64,000 bases of DNA, from contig JABAKD010000007.1 in the NCBI GenBank assembly GCA_012845835.1, positions 11,906,011 to 11,970,010 on the forward strand, in the 5' to 3' direction. Source of the DNA: Undaria pinnatifida. Its lineage: Eukaryota > Sar > Phaeophyceae > Laminariales > Alariaceae. Under the pieces are notes generated by a model that was not told where the DNA came from, did not search any database, and saw only the letters and a program-made list of their open reading frames with translations. Shown in pieces: positions 53,201 through 59,282 of this stretch. Each line of letters begins with the position of its first letter. Position 1 is the stretch's first letter. Both the position numbers and the translations under genes were made by a program.

Positions 53201-55163
53201 ATGCTGCAGGGATACAGGAACGAGCCCAGATGGGAAAGCACAAGGAGCTTTGAGAGACGCGGGTAGCAGTAGCATGATCATACTTGTACTGCTGTCCTCT
53301 GATACTATGCCTTTGCTATTTCCTTCTCGGTTTTGTTTTTGCGCTGCGTTTGGGCTTTTGTGGGATTAAAAACAGTGTAGCTGTCTGGAGGAGGTCGTTC
53401 AGCCGGCCAATATGCAGCTGTCGTCCAATTTTTTGGGTTGATGGATAATTTTCGAGAAAGGTGTAGATTAACCTCGGTCTGCGGGGTCCGTGCCACTCGG
53501 AGGAGGTTGTTTGTTTATTGGAACCCCCGTCAAAATGTTTTTGTCGCATTTAGTCGTACGAGGAAAAGACTGCGTTGGCGTTGTGGATCGCCTTTGGGTT
53601 TAGTAAAATGATATTTGATTTCGATTTATATATTGGGGCGGGTAAACACAAGTGGCGGTGATTCGTGGCGAATAGTTATCCCAGTTTGCCACCCCGTCTG
53701 CTGGTGGAACTATGACGAGGATTTCGGCACCTTCTCTAGCTTAAGCGATATAGATACCCGCCTGGACGTACACCACACGACGGACGTGTACTACGACACG
53801 GGTAGCACTTTATGGTTGAAATGTTGTCTGAATGACGAGACTCCTCTTCCCAAAATTGCAGGAAATGTCATCCTTGTTTTCAATCCTTTTTTCCTTCTTT
53901 TACGTAGACCATAGGTCTTGTTCGTCGGGTTACGCTTTAAAGCTTATAGAATAATCATTTTTAGGGGGTAAGGATATAAAGCCCCTCAAGTGAGAAGCTT
54001 CAGATAAGGAATGGGTGCATCTCTGCCGTAACATGTGTGTCATGCCCAGAACTGAAACCATGATAATGGTATTGATGAACACAATGGGCGTACTGCGGCA
54101 TAGCTGCACCACTTTTGTTTTTGAGGTTGGTCACGAATGGAGCGTAAGACCTATCCGAAAAAACTGTTTTTGAGGAAATTAAAACTGCTACAACACTGAA
54201 TGAAACATCCCATGGCCTAAGTATGCCACGAGCAAATTGTTCAGTAGAAATAACCTGTTTTCGACGATTTTAGTTAGGTCATGGAGTCCCGTCATTCAGA
54301 GTCGTTTTTAGACGAAGAATGCCACCTCTACCTTAGCACGCGCCAATGATTGGTGGACATTCCAAACCGTTTGCTCCACTTTGCCGCCGTGTGGGTAGGT
54401 GAACTACGACGACGATTCCGGCGTCTTTTCCAGCCTCGACATGCAGATTCGCGACTGGAACGGCACCGTGCGATTGACCTCCACTCTATCTCCAGGTAGG
54501 GTGTTCTTTCCGCGAAAAAGAAAGTTAAAGAGCCTTCATTTGTTTAGCCCGTTTTGTATGGAACAACCCGTTTCTCGCGCCGGAAAAATTCCTGGGCCAG
54601 TAGAGTGACCAAACCCTGCCACTAAAGCCTGTATGTATATTTGGACCGGAAGAGGCCTTGACGCGCCCGTATCAGTCCATCTTTTTTTCCGCATCGTCGT
54701 CGTGATCGCGGTCGTCATCGTCAATGCCTGTCTTGTCATGGCGTTGCGTACAAATATGACGTGTTCACCCCTGACCCCGGCCCCGCGCTTTTCCCCTGAT
54801 GTCGGCTGCTCTGGAAACCCGCCGTCGCTCCGTCCTCTGCGCAGACATGTGCAACCCTCGAGCATCGCCACCATCATCAGAGTCACCTTGACTATCGTGA
54901 TGACTACGATACTCATTATCGGTATAATTTACCATCGCCATTGCTACCATCGTCAGCCTCATCTCAGCCTTATCATCAATTATATTATCATCATCATCGT
55001 TCTCGTGATCACCCTCGCGATCGTCATCATCGTCTCCATCGTCAACATTATCGTCTTCGTCATAATCGTTATCGTCATGATCATGTCGTGGTCGGATTGG
55101 GGGTAGGTCAATCATTGTATTTCTCTCCCAGACCCAACTACGAGTACAGTTCGCGACAACTAG
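28018..55163 (+). CDS. membrane-anchored PhoD-like metallophosphatase, 15 exons
   Basis: Exons: 28018-28182, 28923-29065, 31311-31422, 32645-32715, 36146-36335, 41968-42087, 44612-44683, 45619-45746, 45982-46129, 46866-46967, 49825-49908, 50796-50945, 52507-52641, 54399-54495, 55132-55163 (1,749 nt, 582 residues). All intron phases match. Residues about 40-63 form one hydrophobic helix after a basic N-terminus, a type II signal anchor that would place the enzyme domain in the secretory lumen or outside the cell. PhoD-family landmarks follow: RIAFGSC (about 96-102), WAGDMAYLD (130-138), [12 protein letters not shown] (209-220), LLDERYDR (about 270-277), LGREQRAWL (385-393), VSGSVMLG (about 408-415) and TGDYHMGD (461-468). 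PhoD enzymes hydrolyse phosphodiesters and monoesters and may scavenge phosphate; substrate here is unknown. Decayed copies of several exons lie in the introns. The start and the last exon are the weakest parts. Confidence 0.85.
28923..29065 (+). CDS. PhoD-like exon 2 (rest of anchor, FGSC motif)
   Basis: The acceptor at 28,921-28,922 joins AGLVAVAA to exon 1 and completes the membrane helix. The exon ends VSRIAFGSC plus two bases of a Thr codon before gtgagt (phase 2). Confidence 0.88.
29066..31310 (+). other. intron 2 (2,245 bp)
   Basis: Contains fragments of the inverted-terminal-repeat family that carries ctgaatgacggggctcc boxes (right-hand end near 29,735-29,755, left-hand box near 30,362-30,400) and a fragment near 30,498-30,645 with limited resemblance to 48,108-48,216 and 62,660-62,765. 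No further gene seen. Confidence 0.6.
31311..31422 (+). CDS. PhoD-like exon 3 (QPIW...WAGDMAYLD)
   Basis: Acceptor ctttgaccag supplies one base to the split Thr codon. The exon then reads [20 protein letters not shown] and [13 protein letters not shown], ending at gtgagg in phase 0. An alternative in-frame acceptor at 31,315-31,316 would drop two residues. Confidence 0.88.
31945..32640 (+). repeat. microsatellites in intron 3: (TCTG)n and ACC/ACT triplets
   Basis: (TCTG)n at about 31,947-31,978, then roughly 590 bp of imperfect (ACC)n and (ACT)n. These generate poly-Thr, poly-Pro and poly-Leu frames up to 290 codons that are not separate genes. The array runs almost to the acceptor of exon 4 and replaces a normal polypyrimidine tract. 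Confidence 0.9.
32645..32715 (+). CDS. PhoD-like exon 4 (Cys-rich loop)
   Basis: Reads [20 protein letters not shown] then MRV and two bases, with donor gtgagt (phase 2). Three cysteines fit an extracytosolic loop. The acceptor could also be three bases later (AG at 32,646-32,647). Confidence 0.78.
33350..34690 (+). repeat. degenerate minisatellite in intron 4
   Basis: Repeated blocks of the form tgcctcat-ccggtgt-cttc, then ctgtggaaacc-ttcaggcc, occur near 33,366, 33,474, 33,670, 33,775 and 34,622, separated by pyrimidine-rich tccccta tracts. Units vary in length (about 100-200 bp or more). Confidence 0.65.
35241..35304 (+). pseudogene. decayed copy of exon 5, 5' half (intron 4)
   Basis: Preceded by an AG (gagcag) and starting with the same phase as exon 5, it reads [20 protein letters not shown] against [20 protein letters not shown] in the true exon. 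By my count 47 of 64 bases match. After Ala the similarity ends and no metal-binding half follows. It lies about 0.9 kb before the true exon. Splicing it in would lose the WDDHD motif, so it is taken as a fossil exon. Confidence 0.7.
36146..36335 (+). CDS. PhoD-like exon 5 ([12 protein letters not shown] metal-binding motif)
   Basis: The acceptor cataccag gives one base, then [20 protein letters not shown] and [20 protein letters not shown]. It ends ..KW before gtaggt, phase 0. The Asp/His cluster is the metal-binding and catalytic core of the family. Confidence 0.93.
36545..36616 (+). pseudogene. decayed copy of exon 5, 3' half (intron 5)
   Basis: Twenty-four codons align without gaps to the end of exon 5: [20 protein letters not shown] against [20 protein letters not shown]. 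Trp and His of the motif are replaced. At the donor position the GT has become TT (tgcttagg against tgggtagg), so it cannot splice in the same way. Confidence 0.75.
36894..39412. mobile_element. foldback-type element with long inverted arms (intron 5)
   Basis: The left arm (36,894 to about 37,565) and right arm (about 38,812-39,412) are inverted copies over roughly 600 bp. ctcatctttgcaagctgtgt and gtagctatcagggtcaacag on the left answer acacaggttgcaaatatgag and ctgttgaccgcgatagctac on the right. Each arm holds internal subrepeats with ggaaactataaaacccg and tcaagtgaatcctgtaagtc. The centre has long G and C runs and no coding sequence. Related single arms occur at 9,862-9,990, 38,350-38,430, 40,560-40,640, 62,990-63,265 and 63,430-63,735. 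Confidence 0.75.
37226..37306 (+). repeat. long poly-G tract
   Basis: About 80 bases of nearly uninterrupted G inside the left arm. C-runs of 20-35 lie at about 37,927-37,963 and 38,730-38,776. Exact lengths may be unreliable in the assembly. Confidence 0.85.
39509..39578 (+). pseudogene. second decayed copy of exon 5, 3' half (intron 5)
   Basis: The segment reads gggatgtgggacgattac...cacgactacggccgagtgatggccgcctggagaac. It aligns to gggacgtgggatgatcac...gactacggctggaatgatggcgacggccgcttggagaac of exon 5 with two small insertions, a gap and a frameshift. [11 protein letters not shown] is still readable before the shift. Confidence 0.6.
39725..40170 (+). pseudogene. two tandem decayed copies resembling exon 6 (intron 5)
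   Basis: A roughly 150-bp block at 39,725-39,875 is repeated at 40,020-40,170. Each contains an exon-6-like core: [11 protein letters not shown] at about 39,804-39,836 and [11 protein letters not shown] at about 40,092-40,124, against [11 protein letters not shown] in exon 6. By my count the first matches the true exon at 26 of 33 bases. The rest of exon 6 is not recognisable. Confidence 0.5.
40560..41967 (+). other. end of intron 5: element fragment, no further exon
   Basis: Positions 40,570-40,640 match the tip of the foldback arm (tatcacacacagcttgcaga, cgatctcatagctggagggt). The following 250 bp hold a short open frame ([20 protein letters not shown]) that I cannot link to a gene. The last 500 bp contain loosely repeated ttgaccactgctgtccttc blocks near 41,450, 41,575 and 41,876. 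Confidence 0.5.
41968..42087 (+). CDS. PhoD-like exon 6
   Basis: The acceptor ttttggggcag is followed by [20 protein letters not shown] and [11 protein letters not shown], the family segment after the metal-binding loop. Forty codons, phase 0 at both ends, donor gtgcgc (a weaker consensus). Confidence 0.9.
42722..42830 (+). repeat. (GTT)n microsatellite next to SINE copy 2
   Basis: About 105 bp of gttgttgtt, read as (AAC)n on the minus strand. It sits exactly at the 3' tail of the SINE-like body and may have grown from it. Confidence 0.85.
42831..42957 (-). mobile_element. SINE-like retroposon, copy 2 (intron 6)
   Basis: Minus-strand body starting at ccgaaggacacgccagctag, with ttgagttaagtcgacacacg and a GC-clamped gtgcaccaaaatacgtgcaa arm region, ending ccccatccgcaggacgatc. 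It has lost about ten bases near the 3' end compared with copy 1. Confidence 0.7.
43310..43530 (+). repeat. (CCCGA)n pentanucleotide repeat (intron 6)
   Basis: Imperfect cccgacccgacccga with gaaggaccgga interruptions. The same unit, or its complement gggtcgggtc, also appears near 23,340, 43,820, 47,445-47,580 and 49,590-49,740. Confidence 0.85.
44612..44683 (+). CDS. PhoD-like exon 7 (LLDERYDR motif)
   Basis: Acceptor ttttgctcag, then [20 protein letters not shown] and YCDK. Twenty-four codons, phase 0 at both ends, donor gtgatt. LDxRYxR is a standard strand-loop of PhoD enzymes. Confidence 0.92.
44710..45475 (+). repeat. (GTA)n-rich microsatellite region (intron 7)
   Basis: Imperfect gtagtagta with GGA/GCA interruptions over about 750 bp. 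Val- and Leu-rich frames here are artefacts. Confidence 0.9.
45619..45746 (+). CDS. PhoD-like exon 8 (CEDFLRGG...CCPQDE)
   Basis: The acceptor gttatgcag precedes [20 protein letters not shown], and the exon continues [13 protein letters not shown] with two bases of a Trp codon. Donor gtaagg, phase 2. Cysteines again fit a lumenal or extracellular domain. Confidence 0.9.
45904..45948 (+). pseudogene. decayed copy of the start of exon 9 (intron 8)
   Basis: gacaggtgccttgattaaac aligns with gacaggtgcctggataaatc at the exon 9 acceptor 78 bp downstream, and similarity continues to gccagta. In the exon 9 frame it has a TAA at the fourth codon, so it cannot serve as an alternative exon. Confidence 0.7.
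45982..46129 (+). CDS. PhoD-like exon 9
   Basis: The acceptor tggtcgacag gives one base completing Trp, then [20 protein letters not shown] and [20 protein letters not shown]. It ends at gtgggg in phase 0. Exons 8 and 9 together form the family's cysteine-containing insert between the LDERY and LGxEQ motifs. Confidence 0.9.
46866..46967 (+). CDS. PhoD-like exon 10 ([17 protein letters not shown])
   Basis: The acceptor cgttctgcgag precedes [20 protein letters not shown] and [14 protein letters not shown]. Thirty-four codons, phase 0, donor gtgagc. Confidence 0.9.
46968..49824 (+). other. intron 10 (2,857 bp)
   Basis: Holds a C24-type run near 47,600, gggtc-type repeats at 47,445-47,580 and 49,590-49,740, a (GTGC)n run near 48,480-48,506, degenerate telomere-like units near 48,740, and a fragment at 48,108-48,216 shared with 62,660-62,765. 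A short imperfect hairpin with gatagggtgt and acaccctatg arms spans 47,788-47,871. No further exon found. Confidence 0.6.
49825..49908 (+). CDS. PhoD-like exon 11 (Cys-rich, GDDWDCY)
   Basis: The acceptor gagagtttag is followed by [20 protein letters not shown] and CYRPAQRN. Twenty-eight codons, phase 0, donor gtgagt. An in-frame TAG just upstream (part of the acceptor) shows that the exon cannot start earlier. Confidence 0.9.
50100..50570 (+). repeat. (GTA)n/(GTG)n microsatellite (intron 11)
   Basis: Imperfect gtagtagtagtagta and ggtggt units over about 450 bp, interrupted near 50,290-50,430. Confidence 0.9.
50796..50945 (+). CDS. PhoD-like exon 12 ([13 protein letters not shown])
   Basis: The acceptor gtatgttgcag precedes [20 protein letters not shown] and [20 protein letters not shown]. 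The GDYH box supplies C-terminal metal ligands. Fifty codons, phase 0, donor gtgatc. Confidence 0.93.
51228..51640 (+). repeat. tandem duplication of about 310 bp spacing (intron 12)
   Basis: Positions 51,228-51,320 and 51,540-51,640 align: gcgagggtttatggtcatac + gactacggcaatgcac against gggacgaaggtgataaga + ctacggccgtgcat, each followed by a C-rich tract. Confidence 0.55.
51737..51765 (+). pseudogene. decayed copy of the start of exon 13 (intron 12)
   Basis: taataggatcgggtatggca reads VIGSGMAP against VMGSGMTT at the start of exon 13. The similarity covers about 25 bp only, so the assignment is tentative. Confidence 0.4.
52507..52641 (+). CDS. PhoD-like exon 13
   Basis: Acceptor gtggcgtcag, then [20 protein letters not shown] and [20 protein letters not shown]. 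Forty-five codons, phase 0, donor gtacga. Confidence 0.9.
53068..53110 (+). pseudogene. decayed copy of the end of exon 13 (intron 13)
   Basis: [14 protein letters not shown] against [14 protein letters not shown] of exon 13, about 460 bp downstream of it. The donor position reads cag|gagagc, so the GT is lost. Confidence 0.6.
53705..53785 (+). pseudogene. decayed copy of exon 14 (intron 13)
   Basis: [18 protein letters not shown] against [17 protein letters not shown]. The acceptor AG has become TG (ctgctg for gggtag), and one extra base after gtg shifts the frame relative to the true exon about 690 bp downstream. Confidence 0.65.
53826..54298. mobile_element. small inverted-repeat element (MITE-like) in intron 13
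   Basis: The left end ctgaatgacgagactcctct is answered by the right end atggagtcccgtcattcag. The interior (about 470 bp) has no coding sequence. Its interior track ggagcgtaagacctatccga recurs in altered form near 35,478 and 57,615. End boxes of the same family occur near 23,952, 29,735, 30,366, 42,582 and 58,275. Confidence 0.65.
54399..54495 (+). CDS. PhoD-like exon 14
   Basis: Acceptor gtgtgggtag, then [20 protein letters not shown] and [12 protein letters not shown] plus one base, donor gtaggg (phase 1). Strong bias towards G/C third positions supports coding. Confidence 0.82.
54880..55090 (+). repeat. (ATC)n-like low-complexity tract (intron 14)
   Basis: Imperfect tcatcatcgtc repeats. 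Ile/Val-rich frames on plus and Asp-rich frames on minus derive from it. Confidence 0.8.
55132..55163 (+). CDS. PhoD-like exon 15 (probable terminal exon)
   Basis: The best phase-matched acceptor after exon 14, with a good pyrimidine tract (gtatttctctcccag). It completes an Asp codon and reads PTTSTVRDN, then TAG at 55161-55163. No family motif supports it, so the true C-terminus could lie elsewhere. Confidence 0.45.
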
Positions 55164-56131
55164 TCAGAAACAGAAACACTGACCTCAGACGCTGACCAAG
55201 ACTGGGTTTCGTATCCACAGTAGGAGCGGGTGCATTCCACGATGGGTTCAGTATGTATATCTGTTCCTGACTGCCTTTTCGTAGCGTGTTCACTTTTGGG
55301 GCCACTGTTTCCACTTGCTAGGGGTCACTCGCGCAAGTGACTGCGTGCCGCTTGGCTTTTAGTGATATGAAGCCGCCGTGGAATGGTTTGGCTACGCTGC
55401 CCCAAACAACTAGCCTTAAATATATTTTTTAAGTGAGATTTCAGAGTCACTCGGGCAAGTGGCTAGCAGCAGGTAATAACAAAGGGGGTACCACCCCGCG
55501 CTACCGTCGGCTTGGTGTAAATATTAGGCTGTATCTCTTATTTCGCTTGTTTGTACTACGGTAGGTGTCCTGTGCTGTGTTCTTTTGACGCTTTCTCTCT
55601 TAGTAGTAGGTAGTAGGTCCTTTTTGATACGTAGCGCAGATCCGCTGCCAAGCAGAAAGCGCTGTTCAACCCCCCCCCCCCCATCAACTGCGGTGGGTGC
55701 TTCCATCCTTTTTATCTCGAGAAGGGTTCACCATCTTTTCTTCCTTCGTCGACTCCAGCCCAGTTGGGGGGTATCGACTTATGTTTTTTTTCTGGTAGGT
55801 TGGTTGATTCATGGGCTGCCGGTTTGGTCTGTTGGTACAATTTATGGTATATTGGCTGGATAAGTTGCCGTGATGGCCTGGTCGTTTTTGGTACGTACAG
55901 TAGAGATAGTTGTATAGTGCCGGCTGCCCGCTAGAATGCCTGTGAGATTGCTCGCCACAGACGGGAACACCCAGCAGCGGCCGAATGCAGAGTAATGACA
56001 GTTGCACCTGCAGTGCCGATATTCTTCCGGTTAAACACACAGTCGCATCCGTACACACCGGCAGCTTACGCTGCCGGGGTTGTAACGAAGACCACTGATA
56101 GGGACAGCTTACGCTATACCTACAATGGGAC
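55164..56131. other. no gene; repeat remnants
   Basis: Presumed 3' flank of the phosphatase gene. Two tracks with gtcactcg(c/g)gcaagtg occur at 55,325 and 55,447. Positions 55,905-56,030 are a member of the tagtgccgg repeat family. No polyadenylation site was assigned. Confidence 0.45.
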
Positions 56132-56275
56132 TCGAAGGGTGCGCCGGCTAGCGTTGGTCTGCGAAAGCAACTGAGTTAAGTCGACACACGAGGCGTATGA
56201 AAATACGTGGAAGTGTGGTGAGCTAAAGCTTTATTTTTCCCCATCCGCCGAAGGATGAAGAAAGGAAAAAAAAAT
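56132..56275 (+). mobile_element. SINE-like retroposon, copy 3
   Basis: Plus-strand body from cgaagggtgcgccggctagc through the hairpin cgtatgaaaatacg to ccccatccgccgaaggatga, followed by the A-rich tail agaaaggaaaaaaaaa. It matches copy 1 with few differences (for example an insertion of tattaatag in copy 1). Confidence 0.78.
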
Positions 56276-57102
56276 CTTCCGGTTAGAACACACACCGCCA
56301 CTATATAGGAGCAGCTTCTGTATAACGGCGTGGCTAGTTAGTTAGCTGGTTGACAGGTTGGTTTATTGGTTGGTTGGCTGAATAATTGGTTCAATGGTTG
56401 GCCTTTTGGGTGAGTGGATATGTTTATTCGTTGTATATTCGGCGAATGGGTGGGTGAGTGAATGGGTGGGTGTGTGGGTGGGTTGAGCGATCAATGTGTT
56501 TACAGGCTGGTTGTTTGGTAGTTTGTTGGGTTGGTCTTTGTAGGTGGGTTTGGTTGAATGGTTTGTAGGGTGGTTGGTGGTTTCGATATTTGGATGGTTT
56601 GCTGTCCGGTTAGTCAGTTGAACATATTTCATTAGGGTATCCAACATGTTCCATCGTCGGCATATACACCTGTCATAGATAAGGGAGAGCTACCTAGCGA
56701 AGCGCTTTGATTCGTACGTCGACCGACTGCTGTGCCATTTGCAGAAGACAACGCTTTTTCTTCTGTACTTTTATATTGTATGTGGTGTATACCAGGTGTT
56801 TCAATAAAACTTTGTATGTGTACAACGGGATCTCGTCGTAAGTGCTACATCGATCGATAAGGAGGCTGGTAACCACGACGTATTCCAAACTACCGGGGAC
56901 CACGTTTGTGTTGTGGGTTCGTTTTCGTGTTGGGCACGGGGGCAGTTATGCCGCTATGGGTACCAGTACTGTGGCCAAAAGCAGCAAGCAGGTGGCAGAC
57001 ACTGTACTGTGGCACTGCATGCAGGTCCACATTTTTAGCGACATGATCCAATCCTTTCTCGCTGCGGGTCGGACAGTACTACCGTAATGAGTTTTGACTG
57101 GA
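56276..57102. other. low-complexity GGTT-rich tract and unassigned frame
   Basis: 56,335-56,600 is an imperfect ggttggttgg tract. An 81-codon plus-strand frame (56842-57087, MLHRSIRRLVTTTYSKLPGT) has fairly balanced composition but no motif that I recognise. Confidence 0.45.
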
Positions 57103-57745
57103 TCGATTTTTAAAGGGCAGGGCTCCTTTAATCCAGGTCGTCCGACATCCGACATGTTATTGGAATATATTTCGGTGTACTACCTCGGCAGGCCCTGGGA
57201 CTGGTCGTCGGGTAGCGCATTTATTTGCCCCGCAAGTCTAGGTTTGGAAGAGAAGCATAGACACACTCTATGGTAGAGGCCCACCCATTTTTGTATGAGG
57301 GTCCTCACGTATGGAGCACCATACCATCTTGACCTAAAAAAACTAATTATGAGAAAGACGAAGTTGTATCCCCGACGGACTCACGTCCTAAAGTTGAAAA
57401 AATATATATGAGTGAACTGGAAAAGGAAAAAAAAACGTAAACATACTCGAGCAATATTTAGGTGAAGCATTCTCGAATGACGCGTGCTACAATCAATGAG
57501 GGTGATGTGCGTTTGGTTTTTCTTGTTCTGAGGGTGCTCCTTTGAATGGACGCGTGCTGCGACAGACGTGCAGATTTTTTTTTTCTTGAGGTTCTTCAGT
57601 TGGGGAGCGTAAGATCTCTCCCCCAAAGTTGCTTTCGAGAAAAATAAAACTTGTACAGGATGAAAATGTCTCAAGGCGTAGGTATCATGCAAATAAAAAA
57701 TGGTAAAAATCCGACGATGTTTTTGTCTATGGAGCCCCGCCATTT
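57103..57745. mobile_element. inverted-repeat element related to 53,826-54,298
   Basis: The left box gggcagggctcctttaatcc is answered on the right by tatggagccccgccatt. The interior has gagcgtaagatctctccccc (about 57,606), as in the intron 13 element. A 60-codon frame at 57094-57276 (MTGSIFKGQGSFNPGRPTSD) runs through the left end and is probably not a gene. A further related fragment extends to about 58,020. Confidence 0.5.
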
Positions 57746-58551
57746 TAGAAAAAAGAACTTCAGACGAAAATTACAACAAGTGCTATAGCAAGCATGAGGA
57801 CTCCAGCTCCTTTCCCGTCCTAAAACCAGAGTTCAAGTAAACTGAACGTTCTATTGCATGGAGAAACCAATATCTTTATCCTCCAAGAACCAATTTTGAG
57901 CGAACTTAAAACTCAATCCGATAAACAAAAGCCCGGGGCCCCAGGTATACAAAACAATCAGTTTGCAAATACAAGAATGTCATGATCTTGACGGTTTTGG
58001 ATTAAGGCGGGTCGCGTCAATTCAGCCAAAAAAGCCCAAAAATGCTACCTATATCGCAGCAAATCGTCTTGGGCCATATTGCACCCCCTCTCTAGACTAC
58101 CAGTGCATACCGCCCAGCGATGTATTCCCTACCTCGTAGTTTGTGACCCCTGGAGGCGTTTCCTTGTTGCTGCGGGACGAAGAATCGGCACTGGCGCTTG
58201 CTGTTTGCTGTTGTTGTTGCCAAGTTATGAACATTAACAGCACTTTGCGGCCAAAGCACATATTTTCCGAATTAATGACGGGGCTCCTTGACCTTAAATC
58301 GTCGGAATGCCGTTCTCGCTGCGCAATCTGTACTTTTTTTCGATGCCCAGTCTATGGGATTGTGCCTCCTCAGTGCTATGCAGTTTCAGCCTCCGCCATA
58401 ATCGGGCTTTAGGGTGAGGTGTTGAACTCCTCGATCGTGGACCCTCAAAAACAAATCGGTGCGACTTCTGCAGCGCGTATCATGTGTCCCATAGTTGCCA
58501 CCAACATATATAGGAGTATAGACTATAGTCTATAAATATGGAGAAATCTGG

Positions 58552-59013
58552 ATGGACACAGGTCACAGGACATGCATGCCCTTGTCGAACATCGATGGGC
58601 GGAATGATCGGTGGAATGCGAACAACACACACGCACACATGCATGACGTTGTGGTCTTGTACTTATGTGTCATACACGGTACCAGGTACAGCATAAAGGT
58701 GGTCTGTATTCGGAACGATGATAAAAAATCTATGACAGCACCCGGCGGAGACTCACACTACAGTGGGACACGCCTGCGTGGAAGAATAGCTGTGGGCGTG
58801 AGAGGGGGCGGGGAACTCATCCAAGCAGCAAGCATGGTACTGCGGCGGAATCGATGTTACATATCGATTCTTGGTGGCCAGGAACTGGCGGTCTATTTTG
58901 CCTCCTACTATTTAGGCACGATACCCGTTGTATCACACTTGTCCCACTTCGGGGCCGAAGGCATAAAGCCTTCCACCTCAGGGACATTTCCGAACCTTGG
59001 ATCTCCTGGTTAA
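58552..59013 (+). CDS. unrecognised open frame, 153 codons
   Basis: Starts MDTGHRTCMPLSNIDGRNDR and ends STSGTFPNLGSPG. An overlapping minus-strand frame (59251-58817, 144 codons) is about as long. Neither shows a family motif, signal peptide or clear codon bias, so neither strand can be preferred. It lies next to the left end of the 420-bp array. Most likely non-coding or repeat-derived. Confidence 0.2.
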   Translation: MDTGHRTCMPLSNIDGRNDRWNANNTHAHMHDVVVLYLCVIHGTRYSIKVVCIRNDDKKSMTAPGGDSHYSGTRLRGRIAVGVRGGGELIQAASMVLRRNRCYISILGGQELAVYFASYYLGTIPVVSHLSHFGAEGIKPSTSGTFPNLGSPG

Positions 59014-59282
59014 GATGTTGACGACGGATGTCCTGGATGCTGTTCGGCGAACGGCTTGACTTGGTGAAAAAAGAGTGCACTGACATGGTCCATAAACACT
59101 CGACTCTTCGTGAAGTCGGTTCCACACCAAAAACTTGGATATTCAGAAAATTATGTGCAGCCCGACGAACAACCCCCTCGCAAAGGTGAGCGACGAAAGA
59201 AGAGAGAAGCAAAAACAATGTTCCGCTCATTTGGGTTAAGGAAGGAGCCACGCCTTCACAATATTTCTACCACATCTCGACG

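Noticed and set aside
56842-57276. Two adjacent plus-strand frames as a further exon pair of the phosphatase
   Set aside because: No family motif and no phase-matched splice sites were found. The second runs into the left end of an inverted-repeat element.
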